Translations under genes and position numbers: made by a program | Notes under the pieces: model-generated | Seen by the model: only the letters and a program-made list of their open reading frames with translations | What the model was told of the DNA's origin: nothing | Database searches by the model: none | Shown here: piece by piece, positions 51,228 to 60,720 of the stretch | How the letters are laid out: each line of letters opens with the position of its first letter | Numbering within the stretch: position 1 is the first letter of the stretch | From: Nocardioides albertanoniae | Lineage (GTDB): Bacteria; Actinomycetota; Actinomycetes; Propionibacteriales; Nocardioidaceae | NCBI RefSeq assembly: GCF_006716315.1 | Contig: NZ_VFOV01000001.1 | Coordinates: 664,501-728,500 of the forward strand | Reading direction: 5' to 3' | DNA length: 64,000 bases

Positions 51228-52994
51228 ATGGGCGGCACCGTGGAGGTCACAGGGCTCACCAAGAGCTTCGGGTCCCAGAACATCTGGAGCGACGTGACTC
51301 TCACGCTGCCTCAGGGCGAGATCACCGCGCTGCTGGGGCCTTCGGGCACCGGCAAGTCGGTGTTCCTCAAGTCGATGATGGGGCTGCTGCGGCCCGAGGA
51401 GGGCAGCTGTCTCGTCGACGGCGTCGATATGGTCAAGGCGCGCGAGTCGCATCGGCAGGAGCTGCGCAAGCGGTTCGGTGTGCTCTTCCAGGACGGTGCG
51501 CTGTTCGGGTCGATGAGCGTCTTCGACAACGTCGCCTTCCCGCTGCGTGCGCACACCAAGAAGCGCGAGTCCGAGATCAAGCAGATCACCAACGACAAGC
51601 TTGACCTCGTCGGTCTGATGGGCCAGGAGCACAAGCTGCCCGGCGAGATCTCCGGTGGCATGCGCAAGCGCGCCGGCCTGGCCCGCTCGCTGGTCACCGA
51701 GCCGTCGATCATCCTGTGCGACGAGCCCGACTCGGGCCTCGACCCGGTGCGTACGGCCAACCTCGCCCAGCTGCTGGTCGACGTCAACGCGGCCACCGAC
51801 GCCACCATGCTGGTGGTCACCCACAACATCGAGCTGGCGCGTACGCTCCCCGACAACCTCGGCATGCTCTACCGGCGTCGCCTGGTGATGTTCGGCCCGC
51901 GTGAGGAGTTCCTGCTCACCGACCACCCCGTCGTCTCGCAGTTCATGAGCGGTGACCCGATCGGCCCGATCGGGATGAGCGAAGAGACCGACCACGGCGT
52001 CAACGACGACTACGTCGAGGGCGCGGCCTACTACCCCTCCGGGGGAGTGGCGATCCGCGCCGGCGCCCGCGCCATCGAGGTGCTGCCGCGTCAGCTCAGC
52101 CCGGCCGGCGGCACCCCGCGCGAGGGCGCGGTGCGTCACGGCGACCGGGTCGCGAGCGGCGCCGCGGCGCTCTACACAGCCGATGACGACGAGGTTGACC
52201 GAGTCCCGCCACGACCACGTGTGAAGGACCCGGTCAGCCGGAGCCTCGACCAGGTCGGCGCGCTCTTCGCGCTCGGCCTCGACACGTTCCGGGCGGCCTT
52301 CCGCCGTCCGTTCGCGGCCCGCGAGCTGCTCGACCAGTTCTGGTTCGTCACCTCCGTGTCGTGGATCCCGGCGATGTTGGTCGCGATCCCGTTCGGAGCG
52401 GTGATCGCGCTCCAGCTCGGCACGCTGACCGTGCAGATCGGGGCCCAGTCGTTCACCGGTGCCGCTTCCGTGCTCGCCGTCGTCCAGCAGGCCGCTCCGA
52501 TCGTGACCTCGCTGGTCATCGCGGGGGCGGGCGGGGCCGCGATCTGTGCGGATCTGGGGTCTCGGACGATCCGCGACGAGATCGACGCGATGAAGGTGAT
52601 CGCCGTCGACCCGATCCAGGCGCTGGTGGTGCCACGCGTGCTCGCCTGTGTGTTCGCGGCCGTGCTGCTCAACGGCCTGGTCAGCGTCGTCGGCGTGCTC
52701 GGCGGCTACTTCTTCAACGTCGTCATCCAAGGCGGTACGCCGGGGGCCTATCTCTCCTCCTTCACCGCCCTCGCCCAGCTCTCCGACCTGTGGGTGGGCG
52801 AGCTCAAGGCCGTGCTCTTCGGCCTCATCGCCGGCCTGGTCGCCTCCTTCCGCGGCCTCAACACCAAGCCCGGGCCCAAGGGCGTGGGGGAGGCGGTCAA
52901 CCAGTCGGTCGTCGTCACCTTCCTGCTGCTCTTCTTCGTCAACTTCGTGATCACGACGCTCTACCTCGAGCTCGTTCCAGGGAAGGGAGCCTGA
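51228..52994 (+). CDS. Mce-system ATPase fused to YrbE/MlaE permease
   Basis: 588-residue fusion. Residues 1 to about 260 are an MlaF/Mkl-type ABC ATPase: Walker A GPSGTGKS at 37-44, signature ISGGMRKRAGLA at about 141-152, Walker B IILCDEP at about 161-167. After a charged linker (about 260-330), residues 332-588 are a complete MlaE/YrbE permease with about five helices and the family segment RDEIDAMKVIAVDPI. These are usually two genes. No stop separates them; a GTG at residue 332 could give some free permease. GGGAGG precedes ATG 51228. It energises lipid import by the Mce proteins. Confidence 0.88.
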   Translation: MGGTVEVTGLTKSFGSQNIWSDVTLTLPQGEITALLGPSGTGKSVFLKSMMGLLRPEEGSCLVDGVDMVKARESHRQELRKRFGVLFQDGALFGSMSVFDNVAFPLRAHTKKRESEIKQITNDKLDLVGLMGQEHKLPGEISGGMRKRAGLARSLVTEPSIILCDEPDSGLDPVRTANLAQLLVDVNAATDATMLVVTHNIELARTLPDNLGMLYRRRLVMFGPREEFLLTDHPVVSQFMSGDPIGPIGMSEETDHGVNDDYVEGAAYYPSGGVAIRAGARAIEVLPRQLSPAGGTPREGAVRHGDRVASGAAALYTADDDEVDRVPPRPRVKDPVSRSLDQVGALFALGLDTFRAAFRRPFAARELLDQFWFVTSVSWIPAMLVAIPFGAVIALQLGTLTVQIGAQSFTGAASVLAVVQQAAPIVTSLVIAGAGGAAICADLGSRTIRDEIDAMKVIAVDPIQALVVPRVLACVFAAVLLNGLVSVVGVLGGYFFNVVIQGGTPGAYLSSFTALAQLSDLWVGELKAVLFGLIAGLVASFRGLNTKPGPKGVGEAVNQSVVVTFLLLFFVNFVITTLYLELVPGKGA

Positions 52995-52995
52995 G

Positions 52996-53865
52996 ATGGC
53001 TGTCGCCACCAAAGGCGCGACCTCGGCCGGGGCGCCGGCCGCGCGCCGCCGGCCCCGGTGGGACCGGGCGCTCGACGGCCTGGTGCAGTCGGGGAAGGAC
53101 ATCCGCTTCTACGGCAAGGTGCTGGTGGCGATCCCGTCGGCGATCCGCCACTACCCGCGCGAGATCCTGCGGATCCTCTCCGAGGTCTCCTTCGGCACCG
53201 GCGCGCTGGCGATCATCGGCGGCACCATCGGCGTCATGACGGGGATGAGCATCTTCGTCGGCACCGTCGTCGGTATGCAGGGCTACGCGGCCCTCGACCA
53301 GATCGGCACCTCGACGCTCAACGGCTTCATCTCCGCCTACTTCAACACCCGTGAGATCGCGCCGCTGGTGGCGGCCCTGGCGATGTCGGCGACCGTCGGG
53401 GCGGGCTTCACCGCCCAGCTCGGCGCGATGCGGATCAACGAGGAGATCGACGCGGTCAAGGTGATGGGCCTGGAGACGATCACCTACCTGGTCTCCACCC
53501 GGGTGGTCGCGGGCTTCATCGCGATCATCCCGCTCTACATCGTCGGGCTGCTGACGTCGTACGCCGGCTCCCGGGTCATGACGGTCTACTTCCACGGGCA
53601 GTCGGCGGGCACCTACGACCACTACTTCCAGCTCTTCCTGCCACCCGTCGACATCCTGCTCTCGTTCGGCAAGGTGCTGATCTTCTCGATCCTGATCATC
53701 TTGATCCACTGCCGGCTGGGCTTCTTCGCCAGCGGCGGGCCCTCGGGCGTCGGCATCGCGGTCGGCCGGTCGGTGCGACGCACCATCGTCGTCGTCGCGG
53801 TGCTCGACCTGGCGCTCTCGATGGCGATGTGGGGCGCGACGACCACAGTGAGGATCGCGGGATGA
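52996..53865 (+). CDS. Mce-associated YrbE/MlaE permease B
   Basis: 289-residue MlaE-family permease, the second subunit beside the permease half of the fusion protein. Five or so helices are visible; the cytoplasmic coupling segment reads RINEEIDAVKVMGLETITYL and a GMQGYAALDQIG motif precedes it. The N-terminus is basic. It starts 1 base after the fusion gene stop, and its own stop overlaps the ATG of the first Mce gene. It corresponds to YrbEB of mycobacterial mce operons. Confidence 0.92.
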   Translation: MAVATKGATSAGAPAARRRPRWDRALDGLVQSGKDIRFYGKVLVAIPSAIRHYPREILRILSEVSFGTGALAIIGGTIGVMTGMSIFVGTVVGMQGYAALDQIGTSTLNGFISAYFNTREIAPLVAALAMSATVGAGFTAQLGAMRINEEIDAVKVMGLETITYLVSTRVVAGFIAIIPLYIVGLLTSYAGSRVMTVYFHGQSAGTYDHYFQLFLPPVDILLSFGKVLIFSILIILIHCRLGFFASGGPSGVGIAVGRSVRRTIVVVAVLDLALSMAMWGATTTVRIAG

Positions 53866-55130
53866 GCCTGGGAAGAGTCCGTGACGCGTTCCTCGGCCTG
53901 TGCTACCTGGCCGTGGTCGCCGGTGTGGCGCTCGGCGCCTGGCTGGCCTACGACCAGACCTTCGTCGACCGCTCCGAGGTGCAGCTGACCACCGGCACCC
54001 TCGGCAGCGCGCTCCAGGAGGGCTCCGACGTCAAGCTGCGTGGCGTGCCGGTCGGCACCGTCCGCACCGTCGCGGCCCGTGAGGGCGGCGCCGAGCTGAC
54101 GCTGGCGCTGGAGCCCGACGTACTTCCTGATCTGACCCGGGCCACCACGGCGCGGCTGCTGCCGAAGACCCTCTTCGGCGAGCGCTACGTCGCGCTGCAG
54201 CCGGCGGCCGGGCCCGAGCTGGAGGCCGGAGACACGATCAAGCAGGACAGCTCCGACGAGGCCGTCGAGCTGGAGCAGGTGCTCGACGAGCTGCTGCCGG
54301 TGCTCAAGGCTCTCCAGCCGCACAAGCTCAACGCGACGCTGAGCGAGCTGGCCACGATGCTGCGCGGCAACGGTGGCGACATCGGTGAGGTGTTCGCCGA
54401 CTGGGCCGACTACCTGCACAAGCTCAACCCGCTGGTGCCGGAGCTGACCGACGACCTGGCCTCGCTGGGGCGGGTCGCGGGTCACCTCGAGGAGGCTGCT
54501 CCCGACCTGCTCGAAGCGCTCGACACGATGACCGTGACCGCGAAGACCCTGGTCGACCAGCAGGAGCAGCTCTCCGACACGTTCCGCTCGGTGACCACGA
54601 CCGCGCAGGACTCCGACAGGTGGCTCGAGCGCAACCGCGAGACGATCGTGGTGCTCTCCGACTCCGGGCGCGACGCGCTCCGCGCAGTGAGCCCGTACGC
54701 CACCTCGTTCCCGTGCCTGTTCAGCGCCCTGCGCGACTACGTCCCCGAGATGGCGCGCAACCTCGGCAAGGGCACCGACAAGCACGGCATCCACGCCGTG
54801 GTCAGCGTCTCCGGGATCCGCCAGCCCTATCCCCAGGGCTACGTGCCGAAGCTGCGCAAGGGCAAGGCCCGGTGTCCCTACGTCACCGGCCAGACCGGCA
54901 GCCGGCCCACCATGACCGGTGTCGCCGAGCAGATCGGTGCCCCGCCGAGCGACCGCGTGCGCAACTTCGGTGCCACCACCGGCCTGGGTGATCAGAACTC
55001 CGAGAGCGAGAACCAGCTGATCGCCGAGGTGATGGCACCGACAGCGGGCATGGCGCCCGAGGAATATCCGACCTGGTCGAGCCTGCTGCTCGGCCCGGCA
55101 CTGAGAGGCACCAAGGTGATCGTGCGATGA
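53862..55130 (+). CDS. mceA: Mce family protein A
   Basis: 422-residue Mce protein: a single N-terminal helix (about 10-29) followed by the MlaD/MCE beta-barrel (about 37-115; EGSDVKLRGVPVGTVRTV is the hallmark), then a long helical region (about 130-270) expected to form the lipid-conducting tube, and a C-terminal domain. It opens the run of six Mce genes. ATG 53862 overlaps the stop of the permease (ATGA), preferred to an upstream in-frame start. Confidence 0.9.
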   Translation: MSLGRVRDAFLGLCYLAVVAGVALGAWLAYDQTFVDRSEVQLTTGTLGSALQEGSDVKLRGVPVGTVRTVAAREGGAELTLALEPDVLPDLTRATTARLLPKTLFGERYVALQPAAGPELEAGDTIKQDSSDEAVELEQVLDELLPVLKALQPHKLNATLSELATMLRGNGGDIGEVFADWADYLHKLNPLVPELTDDLASLGRVAGHLEEAAPDLLEALDTMTVTAKTLVDQQEQLSDTFRSVTTTAQDSDRWLERNRETIVVLSDSGRDALRAVSPYATSFPCLFSALRDYVPEMARNLGKGTDKHGIHAVVSVSGIRQPYPQGYVPKLRKGKARCPYVTGQTGSRPTMTGVAEQIGAPPSDRVRNFGATTGLGDQNSESENQLIAEVMAPTAGMAPEEYPTWSSLLLGPALRGTKVIVR

Positions 55131-56158
55131 GGACGAACGGAGGAGGATCGGTCGCGGTGACGCTGACCAAGTCGATCGTCTTCGCGGTCGTGACCGTGCT
55201 GGCGACGATGGCGCTGGCGACGACGATCACCAACAGCACGAGCTCGTCGGGGCGCACCTTCACGGCGCTGTTCACCGACGCGACGAGCCTCAACAAGGGC
55301 GACGACGTACGCATGGCCGGGGTCAAGATCGGCACCGTCGAGAAGGTGGGGCTGCGGGAGAACGACACCGCCGAGGTGACCTTCACCGCGGCGGAGTCGG
55401 CCCCGATGGTCGAGGGCACCCGGGCAGAGCTGCGTTTCCGCAACCTGATCGGCCAGCGCTACATCGCGCTCGAGCCCGGCGCGACCGGCGCGGCGGCGCT
55501 CGAGGACGGATACACGTTCACCCTGGACGAGACCCGGCCGGCGCTCGACCTGACGATGCTGTTCAACGGGTTCCAGCCGCTGTTCAAGTTCCTCGACCCC
55601 GACGACGTCAACAACCTGAGCGCCCAGATCATCGCGGTCTTCCAGGGCGAGGGCACCACCGTCGAGTCGCTGCTGTCGTCGACGGCGTCGCTGACCTCGA
55701 CGATCGCCGACCGTGACCAGGTGATCGGCGAGCTGATCACCAACCTCAACTCCGTGCTCGACGTGGTCAGCCAGCGCACCGGACAGCTCGACACCACCCT
55801 GGTGACGCTGCAGCGGCTGGTCTCCGGGCTGGCGGAGGACCGCAAGACGATCGGCTCGACGATCGAGGGCGTCGGCAACCTGACCGAGAGCGTCGCCGGG
55901 CTGCTGAGCGAGGGCCGGGCGCCGCTGCGCAAGTCGATCGACTCGCTCGGCGACGTCTCGGAGAACCTGGCCGAGAACGACAAGGTGATCGACCGCTTCC
56001 TGACCACGATGCCGCAGAAGACCGACGAGCTCGGTCGACTGGCCACCTACGGCGGCTGGCTCAACTTCTACATCTGCTCCATCGACGGGCGGATCCCCAG
56101 ACCCGAGGGCTACTACGGCGACCTCGGTGTCGAATCACCTGCAGGGAGGTGCCGCTGA
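55127..56158 (+). CDS. mceB: Mce family protein B
   Basis: 343-residue Mce protein with an N-terminal helix (about 12-30), MCE domain (about 37-115, with NKGDDVRMAGVKIGTVEKV) and a long helical segment rich in leucine/threonine (about 150-300). The C-terminus has the FYICSIDGRIPRPEGYYG segment seen in MceB-like proteins. The start overlaps the previous stop (ATGA). Confidence 0.9.
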   Translation: MRTNGGGSVAVTLTKSIVFAVVTVLATMALATTITNSTSSSGRTFTALFTDATSLNKGDDVRMAGVKIGTVEKVGLRENDTAEVTFTAAESAPMVEGTRAELRFRNLIGQRYIALEPGATGAAALEDGYTFTLDETRPALDLTMLFNGFQPLFKFLDPDDVNNLSAQIIAVFQGEGTTVESLLSSTASLTSTIADRDQVIGELITNLNSVLDVVSQRTGQLDTTLVTLQRLVSGLAEDRKTIGSTIEGVGNLTESVAGLLSEGRAPLRKSIDSLGDVSENLAENDKVIDRFLTTMPQKTDELGRLATYGGWLNFYICSIDGRIPRPEGYYGDLGVESPAGRCR

Positions 56159-57171
56159 TGGCTCGCTATCCGAAGACGTTCGCCGAGCGCAACAAGGTCG
56201 TGCTGGCTCTGGTCGGGATCGCGGCGATGTCGCTGACCTTCTTCGCCACCTTCCATGCCGACGACCTCCCGATCGTCGGTGGTGGCCGCACCTATCAGGC
56301 CTACTTCGCCGAGGCCGGCGGCATCCGTGCCGGCGACGAGGCGCGGGTGGCCGGGGTCAAGGTCGGTGAGGTGACCGGCATCGAGCTCTCGAAGGACAAG
56401 GTGCTGGTCAGCTTCCGTGCCAAGGATGTCTCGCTGGGTGGCCAGACCACCGCCTCGATCAAGGTGAAGACGCTGCTCGGGCGCAAGTTCCTCGCCCTCG
56501 ACCCGGGCGGCTCCGGGCGGCTCAGCGACCCGATCCCGCTCTCGCGCACCACGACGCCCTACGACGTCAACGCCGCCTTCTCCGACCTCTCCACGACCGT
56601 CGACGAGATCGACATGGACCAGGTCGAGGAGTCGATGGACGCCCTGTCCACGACCTTCAAGGACACCCCCGAAGACGTACGCGGCATGGTCTCCGGGCTC
56701 ACCCGGCTCTCCCGCACGGTCTCCTCGCGCGACCAGGAGCTGGCCGAGCTGATGCGCACCACCTCCAAGGTCACCGGCACCCTCGCCGACCGCAACGACG
56801 AGATCGGGCTGCTGATCGAGGACGGCGACAAGCTGCTCGACGAGCTGGCCGCCCGCCGCGAGTCGATCCACCAGATGCTCACCCACACCGACGACCTCGC
56901 CAAGCAGGTCAAGGGCCTGATCGCCGACAACCAGAAGCGCCTCCGGCCCGCGCTCGAGAAGCTCGACCAGGTCGCCAAGGTGCTGCAGCGCAACCAGGAC
57001 CACCTCGACAAGGCGCTCTCCCAGATCGGCGCCTACTACCGGGTGATCGGCGCCTCGATGAGCAACGGACCCTGGATCGACGTCTACGGCTGCGGCCTCT
57101 TCGACAAGGACCAGGCACCCGTGCTCGACAACGACGTCAATCGTGACTGCCGGCCAGGAGCGAAGAAATGA
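56158..57171 (+). CDS. mceC: Mce family protein C
   Basis: 337-residue Mce protein. N-terminal helix about 14-30, MCE domain about 40-120 with RAGDEARVAGVKVGEVTGIE, helical needle region about 135-300 including repeated heptads (LADRNDEIGLLIEDGDKLLD). GGGAGG upstream; the ATG overlaps the previous TGA (TGATG). A further in-frame start at 56149 is less likely. Like all six, it is probably anchored in the cytoplasmic membrane facing out. Confidence 0.9.
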   Translation: MARYPKTFAERNKVVLALVGIAAMSLTFFATFHADDLPIVGGGRTYQAYFAEAGGIRAGDEARVAGVKVGEVTGIELSKDKVLVSFRAKDVSLGGQTTASIKVKTLLGRKFLALDPGGSGRLSDPIPLSRTTTPYDVNAAFSDLSTTVDEIDMDQVEESMDALSTTFKDTPEDVRGMVSGLTRLSRTVSSRDQELAELMRTTSKVTGTLADRNDEIGLLIEDGDKLLDELAARRESIHQMLTHTDDLAKQVKGLIADNQKRLRPALEKLDQVAKVLQRNQDHLDKALSQIGAYYRVIGASMSNGPWIDVYGCGLFDKDQAPVLDNDVNRDCRPGAKK

Positions 57172-58205
57172 ACTTCAGACGTGTGCTCTCAGGTGTCCTC
57201 GTGATCGCAGCCGTCGGCGCGATCGGGTGGGGCGCGGCGTACGGGATCGAGGAGGGGCGCAAGGGCGCGAAGTTCTCCGCGCTCTTCGAGGCCTCGGTGG
57301 GTCTCTATCCCGGGTCCGACGTGCAGATCCTCGGCGTGCCGGTGGGCAAGGTGACCGAGGTGAAGCCGGACGGCGAGCACGTGAAGGTCACGATGGAGCT
57401 CGACCCCGGCCAGGCCGCCGCTGCCGACACCGAGGCCGTGATCGTCGCGCCGATGCTGGTCTCCGACCGCTTCGTGCAGCTCACCGAGCCCCACGTCGAC
57501 GGGCCGAAGCTGCGCGACGGCACCGTGATCGAGGAGACCGCTGTGCCGGTCGAGATCGACGACCTCTACGCCTCGCTGACCGATGCCGGCGAGAAGCTCG
57601 GCCCCGAGGGCGCCAACCAGAACGGGGCGCTCTCCCGGCTGCTGAAGGTGCTCGCGGCCAACCTCGACGGGCAGGGAGCCGACATCAACCAGGTCATCGG
57701 TGAGACCGCCGACGCATCGGCGACCCTGGCCAACGTCGACCAGGACTTCTTCGCGACCGTCGAGCACCTCAACACCTTCAACAACACGCTCCTCGCGCAC
57801 GACGACGGTGTACGCGACGCCAACCGCCAGTTCGCCCAGGTCACGCAGTATCTGGCCGAGGATCGTGACGACCTGGCCTCGGCGGTGACCAACCTCGGCG
57901 AGGCGCTCGGGATGCTCGAGGGCTTCATCGAGGACAACCGCGGCCAGATGCGCTCGAGCGTCGAGAACCTGCAGGGCCCGACCCAGGTGCTCGCCGACCA
58001 GAACGAGTCGCTCGAGGAGGCGGTGGCGACGATCCCGCAGCTGCTGCAGAAGTACGTCAACGCCTACGACCCGAGCACCAACACCCTCGTCGGCCGTACG
58101 AACCTCAACGAGATCAGCCCGGTCTGGTCCCGCGACGGGCTCAGCGCGAAGACGTCCGAGGAGGCACCGCCGGTGCTCCTCCCGGGTGTGGGAGAGGAGC
58201 AGTGA
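57168..58205 (+). CDS. mceD: Mce family protein D
   Basis: 345-residue Mce protein: short N-terminal helix (about 5-26), MCE domain about 35-115 with YPGSDVQILGVPVGKVTEVK, helical region about 130-300, and a Pro/Glu-rich end. The ATG overlaps the stop of mceC by 4 bases. Position and length match MceD of actinobacterial clusters. Confidence 0.9.
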   Translation: MNFRRVLSGVLVIAAVGAIGWGAAYGIEEGRKGAKFSALFEASVGLYPGSDVQILGVPVGKVTEVKPDGEHVKVTMELDPGQAAAADTEAVIVAPMLVSDRFVQLTEPHVDGPKLRDGTVIEETAVPVEIDDLYASLTDAGEKLGPEGANQNGALSRLLKVLAANLDGQGADINQVIGETADASATLANVDQDFFATVEHLNTFNNTLLAHDDGVRDANRQFAQVTQYLAEDRDDLASAVTNLGEALGMLEGFIEDNRGQMRSSVENLQGPTQVLADQNESLEEAVATIPQLLQKYVNAYDPSTNTLVGRTNLNEISPVWSRDGLSAKTSEEAPPVLLPGVGEEQ

Positions 58206-59578
58206 TGGCCGGCACTCGCGCTCGCGCGCTCGCAGCGGTCCTGGGGGCCGCGGCGCTGACCCTGTCGGGCTGCGGGCTCGGCTCGATCGGCGGAGGTGTC
58301 TACGAGGCGCCGCTGCCCGGTGGGGCCGATGTGGGCGACGACCCGATCACGATGAGCGCCGAGTTCGCCGACGTGCTCGACCTGGTGCCCCAGTCGAGCG
58401 TCAAGGTCGACAACGTCTCGGTGGGGCGGGTCTCCAAGATCCGGCTCACCGAGAACGGACGCAGCGCCCGGGTCTCGCTCGTGGTGCGTGACGACGTCTC
58501 GCTGCCCGCCGGCACCACCGCGCGGCTGCAGCAGACCTCGCTGCTGGGTGAGAAGTACGTCGCCCTGATCCGGCCCACCACCCCGGTCGCGGGCGAGCCC
58601 CTGGGCGACGGCTCGGTGCTCGGTCGTGGAGACACCGCCGCCGCGGCGCAGGTCGAGGAGGTGCTCGGGGCGCTGTCGATGGTGCTCAACAGCGGTGGGA
58701 TCGCGCAGTTCCAGGAGATCTCCCGCGAGCTGCAGAAGGTCTCCGACGGCAAGCCGGAGGAGATCAAGGCCTTCCTGCACGAGATCGACCGGTTCGTCTC
58801 CGTGCTCGACTCGCGCTCGGAGTCGATCACCTCCGCGATCGACTCCCTCAACGACCTGGCGGTCACGCTCGACAAGGACAAGTCGAAGATCGCCAACGCG
58901 CTCGAAGGGCTCTCGCCGGGCATGCGGGTGCTCGTCGAGCAGCGGCCCCAGCTGGTCGCCATGCTCGAGGCGCTCGACAGGCTCGCCAACGTCACGGTGC
59001 GCACCCTGAACGCCGCCCAGGACGACATCGTCGCCGACCTGAAGCTGCTCGACCCGATCCTCGATCAGCTCGCCAAGGCCGGCTCCGACCTGCCGTATGC
59101 GCTCGAGATCCTCTTCACCTACCCGTTCCCCGACGAGGTGCTCAATGCGATCCGGGGCGACTACATGAACCTGTTCATGCTCACGAACTTCCGAACTCCC
59201 GCCGACTGCGAAGCCAAGGGTTGTGACTGGCTGCAGCCGGCGGTGGCAGGGGGATCCGGCGGCTCGGCCCCCTCCCAGGCCGGGTCGCCGGGTGCGCCGG
59301 GGCTGCTGCCCTCGACGTCGTCGTCGGTGCCGGGCTCCTCCTCGCCGTCCATGCCCGGGCCCTCGATCATCCCCACCACGCCCGGCTCCTCGTCGCCCTC
59401 GACCTCCGACCCGTCCTCCGGTGATCCCGACCCCGACACGTCGACCTCGCCGAGCGATCCCTCGAGCTCGGGTTCGCCGTCGGAGTCGCCGACCGACCCG
59501 ACGACCGAACCGGAAGCGCCCTCGACCCAGAACACACCCGACGGTGCCGACGGCGGCGCCGTAGAAGGGAGCCCGTGA
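58205..59578 (+). CDS. mceE: Mce family lipoprotein E
   Basis: 457-residue Mce lipoprotein. The signal peptide ends in a lipobox LSGC with the lipid-modified Cys at about residue 23. The MCE domain (about 42-120) contains VPQSSVKVDNVSVGRVSKI, a divergent version, as usual for MceE. A helical part follows to about 340. The last 110 residues are a Ser/Pro/Thr-rich disordered tail (SPSEPS/DPSS-type repeats), unusually long for the family. ATG 58205 overlaps the mceD stop; GTG 58202 is an alternative. Confidence 0.9.
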   Translation: MAGTRARALAAVLGAAALTLSGCGLGSIGGGVYEAPLPGGADVGDDPITMSAEFADVLDLVPQSSVKVDNVSVGRVSKIRLTENGRSARVSLVVRDDVSLPAGTTARLQQTSLLGEKYVALIRPTTPVAGEPLGDGSVLGRGDTAAAAQVEEVLGALSMVLNSGGIAQFQEISRELQKVSDGKPEEIKAFLHEIDRFVSVLDSRSESITSAIDSLNDLAVTLDKDKSKIANALEGLSPGMRVLVEQRPQLVAMLEALDRLANVTVRTLNAAQDDIVADLKLLDPILDQLAKAGSDLPYALEILFTYPFPDEVLNAIRGDYMNLFMLTNFRTPADCEAKGCDWLQPAVAGGSGGSAPSQAGSPGAPGLLPSTSSSVPGSSSPSMPGPSIIPTTPGSSSPSTSDPSSGDPDPDTSTSPSDPSSSGSPSESPTDPTTEPEAPSTQNTPDGADGGAVEGSP

Positions 59579-60720
59579 TGCAGCGACTCACCGGAGGCGT
59601 ACGCGTCAAGCTCGGGCTCTTCGTCGCCCTGGCGCTCGTGGGCACCAGCTACGTCGGCGCGCGCTACGTCGGTCTGGACCTGCTCGACGACCCCTACCAG
59701 GTCGAGGTGTCGCTGCCCGAGGGCGGCGGGCTCTTCGTCAACTCCGAGGTGACCTACCGCGGCGTGCCCGTGGGTGAGGTGACCTCCCTGGAGGCGAAGG
59801 CCGACGGCGTACGGGCTCTCCTCGAGATCAAGAGCGACGCACCCGCGATCCCCGCCGACGTCACGGTGAAGGTCGCCAACCGGTCGGCCATCGGCGAGCA
59901 GTATCTCGACATGCGCGGTGGTGCCGTCGGTTCCGATCATCTCTCCGACGGCGACCGGCTCTCCGCCGGCGAGGAGGCGCTTCCGTACGAGGCCGCTCGG
60001 GTCATCGAGAGCGGTCGCGACCTAGTGGCGTCGGTGCCGCAGGACGCGCTGAAGACGACGATCGACGAGTCCTACCTGCTCTCCCAGGGCGCGGGCTCGG
60101 ACCTGCGGAGGCTGATCGACACCTCCACCCAGTTCCACCAGGAGGCCGACGAGAGCTTCCTGGTCTCGGCGAGCCTGATCCGCAACTCCGGGCAGGTGCT
60201 CGAGACGCAGGAGGAGTCGGCGGCCAGCATCAAGGCGTGGAGCAACGACCTCTCGCTCTTCTCCGACACCCTGGCCGACTCTGACAAGGACCTGCGTGAC
60301 CTGATCGGCGCGACTCCCGGGGCCACCCAGGAGGTCTCGCGGCTGGTCAAGGAGGTCGGCGGCCCGCTCGGCATCCTGATGAGCAACCTGGTCACGCCGG
60401 CCCAGCTCTTCGGCACCAACGCCGCGGCGCTGGAGTCGACCTTCGTGACCGTGCCCGAGGCGGTCAGCATCGGCTGGGCGGTCAACAGCTCGAAGGGGCT
60501 TCGGCTGAGCCTGATGCCGTCGTTCTTCAACCCGCTCCCGTGCGTCTCCGGCTACCAGGGCACCGACCTGCGTGCCGGCACCGATGTGAGCAAGGGCAAG
60601 CCGTTCAACACCGCGGCCGGCTGCGACACCGTGCCGAAACCGAAGACCGTTAAAGCCAAGACAGCCGAGCCGCGGACGGTTACCGTCCCTGAGACGCTCG
60701 CCGGACTGATGGGGGAGTGA
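59578..60720 (+). CDS. mceF: Mce family protein F
   Basis: 380-residue Mce protein, the sixth and last of the set. N-terminal helix (about 8-28), MCE domain about 35-115 with FVNSEVTYRGVPVGEVTSLE, a shorter helical stretch and a C-terminal region with PCVSGYQGTDL, a cysteine-containing motif typical of MceF. The start overlaps the mceE stop (TGATG). The six Mce proteins probably form a hetero-hexameric ring and tube. Confidence 0.9.
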   Translation: MQRLTGGVRVKLGLFVALALVGTSYVGARYVGLDLLDDPYQVEVSLPEGGGLFVNSEVTYRGVPVGEVTSLEAKADGVRALLEIKSDAPAIPADVTVKVANRSAIGEQYLDMRGGAVGSDHLSDGDRLSAGEEALPYEAARVIESGRDLVASVPQDALKTTIDESYLLSQGAGSDLRRLIDTSTQFHQEADESFLVSASLIRNSGQVLETQEESAASIKAWSNDLSLFSDTLADSDKDLRDLIGATPGATQEVSRLVKEVGGPLGILMSNLVTPAQLFGTNAAALESTFVTVPEAVSIGWAVNSSKGLRLSLMPSFFNPLPCVSGYQGTDLRAGTDVSKGKPFNTAAGCDTVPKPKTVKAKTAEPRTVTVPETLAGLMGE

